Shown here piece by piece: positions 34,818 to 43,711 of a DNA stretch of 64,000 nt. This DNA is from Desulfovermiculus sp041686195 (GTDB lineage Bacteria; Desulfobacterota; Desulfovibrionia; Desulfovibrionales; Desulfothermaceae). Position 1 is the stretch's first letter. Every line of letters begins with the position of its first letter. Position numbers and translations under genes: made by a program. The notes under the pieces are model-generated. The model made no database searches, had not been told where the DNA came from, and worked only from the letters and a program-made list of their open reading frames with translations. The stretch covers positions 1 through 64,000 of the forward strand of contig JAWLEI010000006.1 of the NCBI GenBank assembly GCA_041686195.1, read 5' to 3'.

Positions 34818-35010
34818 TTGGGACTCCTTATCCAATAAGTTCCTTTGATGGGCATACAACACATTCGATTCGTATACGCAGATCAGGGGCGGCTGCAGGG
34901 GATGAATCGCATCCACCCCGGCCCCAGACATGCTTCAGCAGATGCAAGCCAGAACGTTGTAATCAGAATGGAGTCAAAGGTCAAAGGATAAACCCAGGGA
35001 ACGAAGAGGA

Positions 35011-35175
35011 TAGGCTGGGCCTCGGAGAGGGCCAGCCCTACTCGGAAAAGCCAGAGCTACCTGTAGGCCGCAGATGCCAGTTTGATCCAGGATGAAACGT
35101 GTGCTTTGGCAAGGGGCAAATAATTATTCGCCTTTTTGGCCAAGCCAGCGACCAGGGTTGAGTCTTGTTTTATAT
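35011..35175 (-). repeat. Composite intergenic repeat, copy C
   Basis: Inverted relative to A. It holds CTGGGCCTCGGAGAGGGCCAGCC-type words, GTAGGCCG and the junction TTTGATCCAGGATGAAAC shared with copy F. An imperfect palindrome (35115-35132) has a perfect counterpart in F. The tail GGCCAAGCCAGCGACCAGG-GTTGAG is shared with the 62.95 kb copy. No gene is seen in 34818-35233 apart from the short leader of the next one. Confidence 0.65.
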
Positions 35176-35233
35176 GAAGAACCAGCACTGTTCTTCGAGA
35201 ATCACAGCAGATAAGGAAAGGAGAGGAATCGGC

Positions 35234-35986
35234 ATGGAGGTTGTCTTTTTGGGTGTTGGCGAGGCCTGTGACGAAGAGATTGGGAATACTTCGCTCTTGG
35301 TGCACACGAACAATGCCTGCATCCTTCTGGATTGCGGATTCAGTGTGGCCCATGCCCTCTTTTCTGAGCTTCAAGCCCCAAATGAGCTGGATGCAGTCTG
35401 GATTTCCCACTTTCACGGCGATCACTTCTTCAGCCTTCCCTTGCTCCTGCTTCGTTTGTGGGAGACGAAAAGGGACAAGACCTTAAGCATCATCGGCCCG
35501 CCCGGGGTTGAAGAGGTGATAACCCAGAGCGTCCGCTTGGCGTATCCCGGATTTTGGGACAAATTTTCCTTTCCCATCCAGTTTCACCACTTGGAGCCGG
35601 GAATACCGCACCAACAACTTGGCTGTTCCTGGCAGACGGCCTGGACAGAGCATTCCCGCCCCAATCTGGGACTTCGCCTGGATGAAGACCGGTCCAGCCT
35701 GTATTACAGTGGGGACGGGCGGCCTGGAACAGGGACCCGGGATCTGGCAAAGGGCTGCTCCATGCTGGTGCACGAAGGGTTCAGGGTCGATCAAAGTGTT
35801 CATGGACACGGCACGGTGCTAGAGGTCATGAATCTGGCCGTGCAGGCCCGGGCCGGCCGCCTGGCGGTGGTCCACATGCAGCGTGATGAGCGAAAGAAAA
35901 ATGCCGATCAGGCCCGCTCCATGCTGGAAGGCATGGACAATGTGCAGGGCTTTTTGCCCCAGCCTGGGGAGAGAATAAGGATTTAA
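35234..35986 (+). CDS. MBL-fold metallo-hydrolase (RNase Z-like)
   Basis: 250 residues with the zinc motif HFHGDH, further His/Asp ligands at EHSR, YSGDG and the C-terminal VHMQRDE. Beta-lactamase-like metal-dependent hydrolases of this shape include RNase Z and many orphan enzymes. The substrate is not determinable. The start is ATG 35234 after AGGAGAGGA. It precedes proA in the same direction, separated by a 40-bp palindrome. Confidence 0.85.
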   Translation: MEVVFLGVGEACDEEIGNTSLLVHTNNACILLDCGFSVAHALFSELQAPNELDAVWISHFHGDHFFSLPLLLLRLWETKRDKTLSIIGPPGVEEVITQSVRLAYPGFWDKFSFPIQFHHLEPGIPHQQLGCSWQTAWTEHSRPNLGLRLDEDRSSLYYSGDGRPGTGTRDLAKGCSMLVHEGFRVDQSVHGHGTVLEVMNLAVQARAGRLAVVHMQRDERKKNADQARSMLEGMDNVQGFLPQPGERIRI

Positions 35987-35995
35987 TTCAATTAT

Positions 35996-36035
35996 TGTCA
36001 TTTTGGAGCGCCTGCGCAGGCGCTCCAAAATGACA
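35996..36035. repeat. 40-bp perfect palindrome ahead of proA
   Basis: TGTCATTTTGGAGCGCCTGC and its exact complement, with no spacer. It ends just before the SD AGGGAGG of proA. There is no clean T run, so it is probably a rho-independent-like or REP-like structure rather than a standard terminator. Confidence 0.75.
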
Positions 36036-36048
36036 GGGAGGTCTGGAT

Positions 36049-37302
36049 ATGACTGATCAGATTCAAACTATGGCCCAAGAGGTCAAGCAGGCCTCACGAG
36101 TACTGGGCGTCCAATCCAGTCAAGTGAAAGATAAGGCCTTACACCGCCTGGCCGAGCTTTTGGAGAGAGAAGGCCAGGACGTCCTGGAGGCCAATGCCCA
36201 GGATCTGACTCAGGCTGAAGAGATGGGCCTGAGCGCAGCCATGCTGGATCGACTGCGACTAAATCAGGCCGCACTGACGGGCATGGCCCAGGCCAGCAGG
36301 GGGGTGGCCGGCCTGGAGGATCCGGTGGGAGGTATAGAACAGATGTACAAACGGCCCAATGGGATGCGCGTGGGCCGGATGCGCATTCCCTTGGGCGTGG
36401 TGGCCATGATCTATGAATCCAGACCCAACGTGACTGTGGATGCGGCCATTTTATGCCTTAAGGCCGGAAACGGGTGCATCTTGCGCGGGGGATCCGAGGC
36501 CTTTGCTTCCAATCAGGCCTTGGGCAGACTGATTTCCAAAGCCCTGCTGGAGGCCGGTCTGCCTGGACAGACAGTACAGGTGGTGCCGAGCACGGATCGG
36601 GAGGCAGTAAATACCTTGCTCAGCCTGGACGAGTATATCGACGTGGTGATTCCCAGGGGAGGGGAAGGGCTGATCCGGGCCGTAACCAGCCAGGCCACCA
36701 TGCCGGTGCTCAAGCACTATAAAGGTGTCTGCCACATTTATGTGGACGAGACAGCCGATCTGGAACAGGCCCTGACAATTGTTCAAAATGCCAAGGTACA
36801 GCGGCCGGGTGTATGTAACGCCCTGGAATGCCTTTTGGTTCATAAAAATGTCGCCCGGGAGTTTCTGCCCCTGCTGGCCTCCAGGCTGGATCAGGATGGA
36901 GTGGTGTTCAAGGCCGACCCGGAAGCAGCCGTTTTTCTGGGAGACACGGCCGAGCCGGCCCAGCCTTCCGATTTTGGCCACGAATTCCTGGATCTGACTC
37001 TGGCTGTGCGGGTGGTTGAAAATCAAGATCAGGCCCAGGAGCATATAGCCAAATACGGTTCAGGACATACTGAAGCCATCCTGACCACCAGACATGACCG
37101 GGCCATGCGCTTTATGCAGGAAGTAGATGCTTCCCTGGTGGCGGTCAACGCGTCAACCCGATTCAATGACGGCGGTCAGTTGGGGCTGGGTGCGGAAATC
37201 GGGATCTCCACCTCCAAGCTGCATGCCTACGGGCCCATGGGCATAAAAGAGTTGACCAGCACCAAATTTGTCCTCCTGGGCCAGGGGCAGATCCGGGAGT
37301 AG
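36049..37302 (+). CDS. proA: Glutamate-5-semialdehyde dehydrogenase (gamma-glutamyl phosphate reductase)
   Basis: Second step of proline synthesis: NADPH-dependent reduction of gamma-glutamyl phosphate. 417 residues, full length. The catalytic cysteine lies in QRPGVCNALECLLVH; the NADP-binding and phosphate-binding loops (IPRGGEGL) are visible. SD AGGGAGG lies 5-6 nt upstream of ATG 36049. nadD follows two bases after its stop; proB is not in the window. Confidence 0.97.
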   Translation: MTDQIQTMAQEVKQASRVLGVQSSQVKDKALHRLAELLEREGQDVLEANAQDLTQAEEMGLSAAMLDRLRLNQAALTGMAQASRGVAGLEDPVGGIEQMYKRPNGMRVGRMRIPLGVVAMIYESRPNVTVDAAILCLKAGNGCILRGGSEAFASNQALGRLISKALLEAGLPGQTVQVVPSTDREAVNTLLSLDEYIDVVIPRGGEGLIRAVTSQATMPVLKHYKGVCHIYVDETADLEQALTIVQNAKVQRPGVCNALECLLVHKNVAREFLPLLASRLDQDGVVFKADPEAAVFLGDTAEPAQPSDFGHEFLDLTLAVRVVENQDQAQEHIAKYGSGHTEAILTTRHDRAMRFMQEVDASLVAVNASTRFNDGGQLGLGAEIGISTSKLHAYGPMGIKELTSTKFVLLGQGQIRE

Positions 37303-37304
37303 CT

Positions 37305-37937
37305 ATGAAAGCAGGTCTTTTGGGCGGCAGCTTCAATCCTGTCCATAACGGCCATCTGCGTCTGGCACTTGAGGCCCTGGAACAGGGGGGACTTGATCGG
37401 GTGGAGTTGGTCCCGGCCTTTATTCCGCCGCATAAAGACGCGCATCAGGTGCCCAGCTTTGCCACCCGCTGCCAGCTGATCGAAGCGGCCATTGAGCATA
37501 TGCCCGGCCTGGTTATAAACCGCATGGAAGGACAGAGATCCGGGCCCTCTTACACAGTAGACACTCTTGATACCTATCATCGCCTGCATCCGGGCCGGGA
37601 AACATATTTCCTCATCGGCTGCCCGGATTTTGTTCAACTCCCGAAATGGCATCAGTGGGAACGCCTGCTCGAGCTGACGCATTTTATTGTTGTGGCCAGG
37701 GAAGAAGGGGATGAGCAGGCCTTGTCCAGTTTTGTGGCCACTTCCCTGTCCCGGAGGACGAGAAAAGATCAAAACACCTGGCTTCTGCCCTCAGGCTATA
37801 GCATCTGGATGATGCATGCACCTCTGCTGGAGATCAGCAGTTCCCTGATTCGGGGAAAAATAACTCAGGGCAAGAGTATCCGCTATCTGGTGCCTGATGC
37901 GGTCTGGGTTGAGCTGAGCGGATCTGACCGGAACTAA
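37305..37937 (+). CDS. nadD: Nicotinate-nucleotide adenylyltransferase
   Basis: Makes nicotinic acid adenine dinucleotide from NaMN and ATP in NAD biosynthesis. 210 residues. The nucleotidyltransferase motif is GGSFNPVHNGH and the C-terminal motif is ISSSLIR. It is translationally coupled to proA. Its stop overlaps the stop of the convergent ATP-grasp gene by 4 bp. Confidence 0.96.
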   Translation: MKAGLLGGSFNPVHNGHLRLALEALEQGGLDRVELVPAFIPPHKDAHQVPSFATRCQLIEAAIEHMPGLVINRMEGQRSGPSYTVDTLDTYHRLHPGRETYFLIGCPDFVQLPKWHQWERLLELTHFIVVAREEGDEQALSSFVATSLSRRTRKDQNTWLLPSGYSIWMMHAPLLEISSSLIRGKITQGKSIRYLVPDAVWVELSGSDRN

Positions 37938-39196
37938 AGGTCTTCGAACTCATATCCGAGCAAAGACGTGATATGCTCAAAGGCGGCCAGGATTTCATCC
38001 CGGCTGTTTCCAGGAATATCCAGCATACAGTAGCGGAAGCTTTCTGGATTGTGCTTGTAATCGGAAAGCAGGGACTGTTCATAGATCAGATTCCGGATGT
38101 GCACATCCGGATAAAGAAGCCGGATTTGTTCATATCCGCTTTGAGTGGGCGTTTTGACTATTTTGCGGTCAGTGAATGAATGCAGCTCAAAATTCAAGCA
38201 CAGGGGATATGTTTTGCGCTGGGTCCGGGACAGATCCGGCTGCTCATTGCTGGCCACATCGCAGAGCAGGTGCAGGGGATCAAAGCCGGTGACCAGCTCG
38301 ATGGTCTTGGCAAACTGAAAGGCGATCCGGCTGTTGACCTCCAAAATGGCGAAAGCCTCTTTTTCCGGGTCCGCCCGGAGCTCCACGTTGAAAAAGCTTT
38401 TGTCGATGCCCAGGGCCGGGACAAGACGAGTAAGCCCGGCCTTGATCTTTTCATCCAGGGCAGGGGAAAAGGAATAGGGGAATTCGTGATGGCTGAAGCT
38501 GTTGCTGCCTGGATAAAACACCGCCTTGGTCATGCCAAAGAGGTGTACCTCGCCGTTGCACACAAATCCGTCCACTGTGACCTGCTCCCCGGTGATCAGT
38601 CCCTCGCACAGGAAGCTGTTGCAGGTAGCCACGTTTAAGCCGTTGGACATATGCGGCCGCAGAGAAAGAGCATCAAGAAAGTATTGATTGTACACGGCGA
38701 TGTCTTTGCTTTCCAGGCCGATATAGTATTCAAGCTCTTCCGGTGTTTCAATGAGGTGGGTGCCGAAGGAGATATTGGCCCGGACCGGCTTGATGAAAAA
38801 CGGGGGACTAAGCCGGGACGGATTCTGGAGATATTCCAAGGCTAAACAGAATTCAGGCACAGCCTGGGGCAAAACCTCTTTTTGCTTATGTCTGGAAATG
38901 TACTTGTTCTGGCAGTTGATGACACTGGGTAAAGAGGCAAAGGTCTTTCCGGTCTCGGAGCAGATAATGGCCGCAAACACGGCTGATGAGTCGTGTGTGC
39001 CCACGACTCCATCATACATTTCAGGATATTCTTTGACCAGTTTAATGGTCTGCTCCAAGTATGGCTTGACTCCGTAGTCCAGAATCTTTTCCGTGGTCTC
39101 TATTGTGATCTCGTAATCATTAGAGTCGGCAAAGCTCTTGTCCACAATATCTGTATCACTGGCATCGCAGAGAAAAAGAATCTTTTTTCCGGGCAT
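37934..39196 (-). CDS. Orphan ATP-grasp domain protein
   Basis: 420 residues. An N-terminal Rossmann-like part (ILFLCDASDTD, VGTHDSSAVFAAI) is followed by an ATP-grasp module with a Lys in FFIKPVRANISFG, a metal-binding ILEVNSRIAF and a basic loop. Such enzymes form carboxylate-amine or carboxylate-thiol bonds. The substrate is unknown, and no peptide-synthesis partner is adjacent. The N-terminal part does not look like a canonical carbamoyl-phosphate synthase or D-Ala ligase. The start has a good AGGAG. It ends tail-to-tail in nadD, sharing 4 bp. Confidence 0.82.
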   Translation of the reverse strand: MPGKKILFLCDASDTDIVDKSFADSNDYEITIETTEKILDYGVKPYLEQTIKLVKEYPEMYDGVVGTHDSSAVFAAIICSETGKTFASLPSVINCQNKYISRHKQKEVLPQAVPEFCLALEYLQNPSRLSPPFFIKPVRANISFGTHLIETPEELEYYIGLESKDIAVYNQYFLDALSLRPHMSNGLNVATCNSFLCEGLITGEQVTVDGFVCNGEVHLFGMTKAVFYPGSNSFSHHEFPYSFSPALDEKIKAGLTRLVPALGIDKSFFNVELRADPEKEAFAILEVNSRIAFQFAKTIELVTGFDPLHLLCDVASNEQPDLSRTQRKTYPLCLNFELHSFTDRKIVKTPTQSGYEQIRLLYPDVHIRNLIYEQSLLSDYKHNPESFRYCMLDIPGNSRDEILAAFEHITSLLGYEFEDL

Positions 39197-39354
39197 GACT
39201 TCCTCCTTGTAGGTCTCACCTCCTGATTTTGAGGTCTGAGTGGCTCGTCATTTCTGAACTGCCCTATAGCACTGGGCCATTCTTGCTCTGGTTCTTGTTT
39301 GCGATATGTAAGATGAGTCACGGCAATTGCCAATTTTGGTTTAAAAATTTTTCC

Positions 39355-40689
39355 TCAGCCAAATCCCAGCGATGAACACTCCCTCCATTGGCTGATATCC
39401 ACCTTGCCGCGCACCGCTTGCCCGCCCTTGAGCACGCAGTGGATATTGTCCAGATCCAGCAGACAATGAATATCAAGAAGCGGATCGGTATTTAAAATCA
39501 GGAGATCGGCTTGTTTTCCCGGCTCTAAAGTCCCAATATCCGGTAAAAGCCCGATAGCGTCCGCCGCCACCTTTGTCGAGGCCATCAGAGCCTGCATGGG
39601 ATCCATGATCTTTTTGTCTACATACTGGATAAGTTCCATGGCGTTGCGGCCGTGATAGTTGTAAGGGGTTCCGGCGTCCGTGCCCATGGCTACCTGCACC
39701 CCGGCCTGCAAGGCCCTATGCAGGTTTTCGACCCGTATTTTGGATATCTCTTCCGCCTTCTGGTACATAAACTGGGGAAGCCCGTTTCTGGCCGAACCAT
39801 TGAGCATCCAGAAGTTGGAGCATAAGGTAGAGACCAGAAACACACCCTGGTTGGCCATCATTTCCAGGGATTCGTCGTCAGCCAGGGTGCCATGCTCAAT
39901 GGTTCGGACCCCGGCCTTGATCGCATTCTTGATACCTTCCGCTCCATGGGCATGAGCAGCGGTATGCTTGCCCGTCTTTTCCCCCTCTTCCACTACAGCC
40001 CGGATTTCTTCCACATTCAAATGCGGAGCCCCCGGAGCACCTCCCGGGTTCATAATGGCCCCGGTGGCCATGACCTTGAGCAGATCCGCTCCTTCCTTGA
40101 GCTGCTCCCTGGCCGCCCGGCGGTTCTCGTCCACGCCGTCGGCTTCCCGGTACAAGCCCTGAAAGTATTCGCTGCCCGCAGTCAGCATGCATATGATCTT
40201 ACCGCTGGCCAATATTCGGGGCCCGGTGACCAGACCTTCATCCACAGCCCTTTTCACGGCAATATCGATAAAATTGGCTGAACCGCAGTTGCGCACAGTG
40301 GTGATGCCGGAGCGCAAGGTATTGGCCATTTCTATGCTGGCCCGGATGGTCCGCAGTTTGTCTTCGACCAGGCTTTCATGATAGGTATCCGGCATACCAT
40401 GCATGTCCAGATGGACGTGAGAATCGATCAGTCCGGGCATAATGGTCTTGCCGGACAGATCGATATCTAAAGCCCCTTCGGGAATGGCTACGTGCGCTGA
40501 TGGACCCACTGCAGTGATATTTTGGCCTTCAACAATGACCACTCCCTCGGCAATGACCTGGCCGGTACAGGGTATCACCTGTGCTCCGGTCAGGGCTACC
40601 GGTTTTTTTTCCTGACACTTAACGGTCGTCAGGATTTCTGCTGTTGTATTGGCATGTTGATCCCATTCTGTCACGCTGTGATCATTCAT
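39355..40689 (-). CDS. Amidohydrolase (imidazolonepropionase-like/prolidase type)
   Basis: 444 residues of the metal-dependent hydrolase superfamily. It has metal-binding DSHVHLD, a Lys-containing strand (DLLKVMATG), AAHAHGAEG, EHGTLAD and a catalytic Asp in MGTDAGTPYN. The closest subfamily by layout is Xaa-Pro or imidazolonepropionase-related enzymes with broad substrate use. The N-terminal ~30 residues are variable. No histidine-degradation genes are nearby, so a specific product is not assigned. Confidence 0.88.
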   Translation of the reverse strand: MNDHSVTEWDQHANTTAEILTTVKCQEKKPVALTGAQVIPCTGQVIAEGVVIVEGQNITAVGPSAHVAIPEGALDIDLSGKTIMPGLIDSHVHLDMHGMPDTYHESLVEDKLRTIRASIEMANTLRSGITTVRNCGSANFIDIAVKRAVDEGLVTGPRILASGKIICMLTAGSEYFQGLYREADGVDENRRAAREQLKEGADLLKVMATGAIMNPGGAPGAPHLNVEEIRAVVEEGEKTGKHTAAHAHGAEGIKNAIKAGVRTIEHGTLADDESLEMMANQGVFLVSTLCSNFWMLNGSARNGLPQFMYQKAEEISKIRVENLHRALQAGVQVAMGTDAGTPYNYHGRNAMELIQYVDKKIMDPMQALMASTKVAADAIGLLPDIGTLEPGKQADLLILNTDPLLDIHCLLDLDNIHCVLKGGQAVRGKVDISQWRECSSLGFG

Positions 40690-40806
40690 TGTTCTGTCCT
40701 GTTGGGTCTGGAGACGATCGTTGCTATGTCCGGATCAGGCCAAGCATGGTTCCATGCACTTATAGTCTTTTATTCGGGTCAGTCAAGGGAGTACTCTCAC
40801 GCCTCA

Positions 40807-41649
40807 CTATCCGCCGGGCAGAGTACCGTATAAGGCCAGGCTGAGGTCGTTGATGATCTCAATCTCTTTTTCGGCTCTCTCGGTATTAATACTTAGCATG
40901 GGTATTTTTTGCATAAGCAAAGTTTCCATGGCCTGACCGGCACGTCTCTTTTCCAGAAAAGCAGCCCGATCCAAACTGTGTTCCAAGAGCTCTTTCTTGA
41001 CTGCCAAGGCCTGGACCATATCTTCGTTTTCAAAACATTCCTGGACAAAAGCCAGAGCAAAGCCGAAGTATTCCGGGAAAAAAGGCGAAGAAACCGGGAC
41101 ATGTCTGAGAACTGCAGCCAGAAATGCGGCCCTGGTTCCGGTCAATGGAACTGCGGCCAGACGCAGGCGAGCCCGGACCCAGGTCTGCCAGGAATGGGGG
41201 ACAGAGTCGGTCACTGCCTTTTCCAACTCCGGAGCCAGAGTGCGCTGGATATGTAAGCGGCTGACAACGCCTTCCATAAGGCCCTGGTTTAGTTTAAGAT
41301 GTATTTGCAGCCCATCCGGAAAGATGATCCGAGCTTTCGGACACTGGTGCATGAGGACCCGAGTCAGATCAGCATGGGAGACCGAGTTCGCATCCGGGCC
41401 TTGCAAAAATGGCTCCAGCTCCATACGTTGAGCCATGGAGGGCGAGAGCAAAAGGTCAAGAAGACACTCCTGTTCTGAATCGGGAGAGTCGGGAAGATTT
41501 GCGAGTGCGGATCTGATGGCCTGGACCGAGTCCAGGCCCAATGTGGAGCTGGCAAAGTGGAGCACTTCCTGGTTTAAATCAAAGGAAGAAAGAATCACCC
41601 GGCATATGGCCTGAGCCAAATCATAGGTGGTATCAGTTTTGCCGGCCAT
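40807..41649 (-). CDS. Conserved hypothetical protein
   Basis: 280 residues, helical, no transmembrane segment and no motif I recognise. The middle (about 110-170) contains a patch PKARIIFPDGLQIHLKLNQG. The start is ATG 41649 with AAGGGG 6 nt upstream. It is divergent from the glycosyltransferase, with only 34 bp between starts. Confidence 0.75.
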   Translation of the reverse strand: MAGKTDTTYDLAQAICRVILSSFDLNQEVLHFASSTLGLDSVQAIRSALANLPDSPDSEQECLLDLLLSPSMAQRMELEPFLQGPDANSVSHADLTRVLMHQCPKARIIFPDGLQIHLKLNQGLMEGVVSRLHIQRTLAPELEKAVTDSVPHSWQTWVRARLRLAAVPLTGTRAAFLAAVLRHVPVSSPFFPEYFGFALAFVQECFENEDMVQALAVKKELLEHSLDRAAFLEKRRAGQAMETLLMQKIPMLSINTERAEKEIEIINDLSLALYGTLPGG

Positions 41650-41683
41650 GCTCGTCCCCTTATTTATTTCAGTGATAAAAAAC

Positions 41684-42526
41684 ATGATGTCTTTGTCTTC
41701 TCTTCTCATATCAGTGATCATTCCCACATACAACCGGGCCCATATCCTGCTTCGGGCCGTGCAATCGGTCTTGAGTCAGACGCATTCTCATTTGGAATTG
41801 ATCATAGTGGACGACGGCTCTGAAGATGCCACCCTCAAGGCGGTATCAGCTCTGCAAGACCCTCGGATACGCCGTGTGCATCAAGATCATCAGGGAGTGG
41901 CGGCTGCCAGGAATGCAGGGATCCTCCAAGCCAAAGGCGAGTACATAGCCCTTTTGGATTCCGATGATGTCTGGGAACCGAGCAAGCTTGAGCTGCAATT
42001 GTCTTTTACTCTGCAGGGAGGGTGGAACATCACCCAAACCGAAGAAATCTGGATCAGGCACCAGCAAAGGGTCAATCCTGGCCTGCGGCACATTAAGCCC
42101 AGCGGGTGGATCTTTGCTCCCTCTCTGAACATGTGTCTGGTCAGTCCCTCCTGTGTGCTCATGCATCGCAGGTGCTGGGATGAGATCGGGCTGTTTGATT
42201 CGCGGCTTTTAGCTTGTGAGGACTATGATCTGTGGTTGCGCTGTGCACTGCACTACCCCGTCGGGTTGGTTCCGCAACATCTCGTGACCAGGTATGCCGG
42301 ACATGCTGATCAGCTTTCAGGAAAGATTATTGGGATGGATCTGTACCGAATCATGAGTTTGAGCAAGTTGCTGTCCTGGTCCGATCTCACTGCGGAACAG
42401 CGGCATATGACCCGGATGCATCTTCAGAGCAAGGGGAAACGATATGTCCAGGGCTGTTTGAAACGCGGCAAGGAGGAAGAGGCCATGCGGGTGCAGAAAA
42501 TGATCACAAAAGGGTTAAAACAGTGA
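41684..42526 (+). CDS. Family 2 glycosyltransferase
   Basis: 280 residues with the GT-A fold: VIIPTYNRAH, DDGSEDAT, the DxD-type LLDSDDVW and a distal acidic EDYDLWLR. Transfers sugars from nucleotide donors, typically to surface polysaccharide or lipid. The start is at the ATGATG pair (41684/41687); no strong ribosome site is seen. It is a lone gene, not in a polysaccharide cluster. Confidence 0.88.
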   Translation: MMSLSSLLISVIIPTYNRAHILLRAVQSVLSQTHSHLELIIVDDGSEDATLKAVSALQDPRIRRVHQDHQGVAAARNAGILQAKGEYIALLDSDDVWEPSKLELQLSFTLQGGWNITQTEEIWIRHQQRVNPGLRHIKPSGWIFAPSLNMCLVSPSCVLMHRRCWDEIGLFDSRLLACEDYDLWLRCALHYPVGLVPQHLVTRYAGHADQLSGKIIGMDLYRIMSLSKLLSWSDLTAEQRHMTRMHLQSKGKRYVQGCLKRGKEEEAMRVQKMITKGLKQ

Positions 42527-42577
42527 TGCCTGTCCCGGCCTGAGATGTGCGGGCTCAGCTGGGCGTAAAAAAAGGGG

Positions 42578-42934
42578 CTAAACTTCCTGTTTGTGGACTG
42601 CTTCGCTTTTTATTCTATTTAAGAGTTCAGACAGCACAGGGTGTACGTTTTCCCGGACATCTCCGGCCACAATGATAAACAACAGGTCCTGGCCGGGCTG
42701 AAATTCTCCCTGGTTGGCCTGAACAATGATTCGAAATATGCCTGGCCGAGATTCATACTCCCGGCGCAAGGCCTCTATCCGTTCCTGATCAGGGGTGACC
42801 TTCAGAGAATGAACTGGATCCTTGCTGCCCCGGGAATGGCCGCGAACGACCCCGTTATGGATAAGGACCATGCCCACCTGATCCTGAAAACCGGGTTCGT
42901 TTTTCAACCTGCTCAAGGCCTCTGTAATATCCAT
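42578..42934 (-). CDS. moaE: Molybdopterin synthase catalytic subunit-like protein (MoaE family)
   Basis: 118 residues, shorter than the usual ~150. The MoaE core is present: GMVLIHNGVVRGHSRG, the substrate-binding VAGDVRENVHPVL and the NRIKSEAVHK lysine-rich end. The typical C-terminal WKKE motif is missing, so either the catalytic lysine is this one or the protein is a divergent paralog. The start is ATG 42934 after AAAGGTGA. It is transcribed toward the glycosyltransferase, downstream of dsrC and its terminator. Confidence 0.78.
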   Translation of the reverse strand: MDITEALSRLKNEPGFQDQVGMVLIHNGVVRGHSRGSKDPVHSLKVTPDQERIEALRREYESRPGIFRIIVQANQGEFQPGQDLLFIIVAGDVRENVHPVLSELLNRIKSEAVHKQEV

Positions 42935-42973
42935 TGCTTCACCTTTGGTTATTCTCAATATATTTCAGAGAGA

Positions 42974-43001
42974 AAGGGCGGCATAAAAATATGCCGCCCT
43001 T
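42974..43001 (-). terminator. Terminator after dsrC
   Basis: AAGGGCGGCAT pairs with ATGCCGCCCTT (11-bp stem, 6-nt A/T loop), then TTTCTCT on the - strand. It ends the dsrC message about 85 bp past its stop codon. Confidence 0.8.
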
Positions 43002-43084
43002 GTACTTGGGAAGTATTCCGGGAACTTGCTGGCCATGCATTCCACGGAAGATCTCTTCCCTGCATAAAAGCTCTTTGACTTTCT

Positions 43085-43402
43085 TTACACGCAACCAGTT
43101 GGTTTGGGCAATCCGGCCATCTTGCATGCTCCCTTTCCAGGCCCGGAAGGAAACAACTCGTAGATTTTTTTCAGCTTAAAGCCGGTTACCTTGGACAGGA
43201 TACGTACCATGGGTGCGATGCCATTTTTCTTGTAATAGTCTTGCAAGAACTCGATGACCTTGCGGTGTTCATCTGTGAGTTCCTTGATCCCTTCAGATTC
43301 TTTGACATAGTCTACCCATTCCGGGCTCCAGTCATCAAAGCTCTGCAAGAAGCCGTCTTCATCGATTTCGAATGTTTTGCCTTTAAACTCGACAGTTGCC
43401 AT
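43085..43402 (-). CDS. dsrC: DsrC sulfur-transfer protein
   Basis: Substrate protein of dissimilatory sulfite reductase: it carries sulfur as a trisulfide between its two C-terminal cysteines and links DsrAB to the DsrMKJOP membrane complex. 105 residues; both diagnostic cysteines are present, in GACKMAG and the final TGCV. It starts behind a perfect AAGGAGGT. The stand-alone position, away from dsrAB, is common in sulfate reducers. Strong support that the organism reduces sulfite or sulfate. Confidence 0.96.
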   Translation of the reverse strand: MATVEFKGKTFEIDEDGFLQSFDDWSPEWVDYVKESEGIKELTDEHRKVIEFLQDYYKKNGIAPMVRILSKVTGFKLKKIYELFPSGPGKGACKMAGLPKPTGCV

Positions 43403-43483
43403 GTGTCAACCTCCTTGACCGACAGTTTATTGAGAGTTGGCTTGCAAAAACCAAAAGTCAAAGACACGTCTACAATCAGACAT

Positions 43484-43518
43484 GTAATTGAAACTTGTTG
43501 AGAAATGGGTAATTGAAA
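43484..43518 (-). repeat. Direct repeat in the dsrC leader
   Basis: GTAATTGAAA occurs at 43484-43493 and 43509-43518 (25 bp apart) in the long untranslated stretch between the dsrC promoter and start. Its role is unknown. Confidence 0.5.
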
Positions 43519-43583
43519 TTCACCCCCCCGTCAAGGGGACGATGCGCTGCACAGTGCCCAATACGTCAACGCATAAAGTATAT

Positions 43584-43613
43584 TTTATAAAAGCTTGCAA
43601 AGGATCTTGTCAA
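43584..43613 (-). promoter_or_regulatory. Predicted sigma-70 promoter of dsrC
   Basis: On the - strand TTGACA (43613-43608) and TATAAA (43589-43584) are separated by 18 bp; the start would be near 43577, leaving about a 175-nt leader before the dsrC ATG. A match to consensus this close is uncommon in the window. The remainder of 43403-43711 has no gene. Confidence 0.65.
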
Positions 43614-43711
43614 GGCTGGTTCCTTAGAGAGGGTCAGGTTCTTTTGCTCTCCTTGCTATAGCCAGTGATCTCAATATGCTAACTTTATGGCCTGATGGTA
43701 TTGTATTTTGT

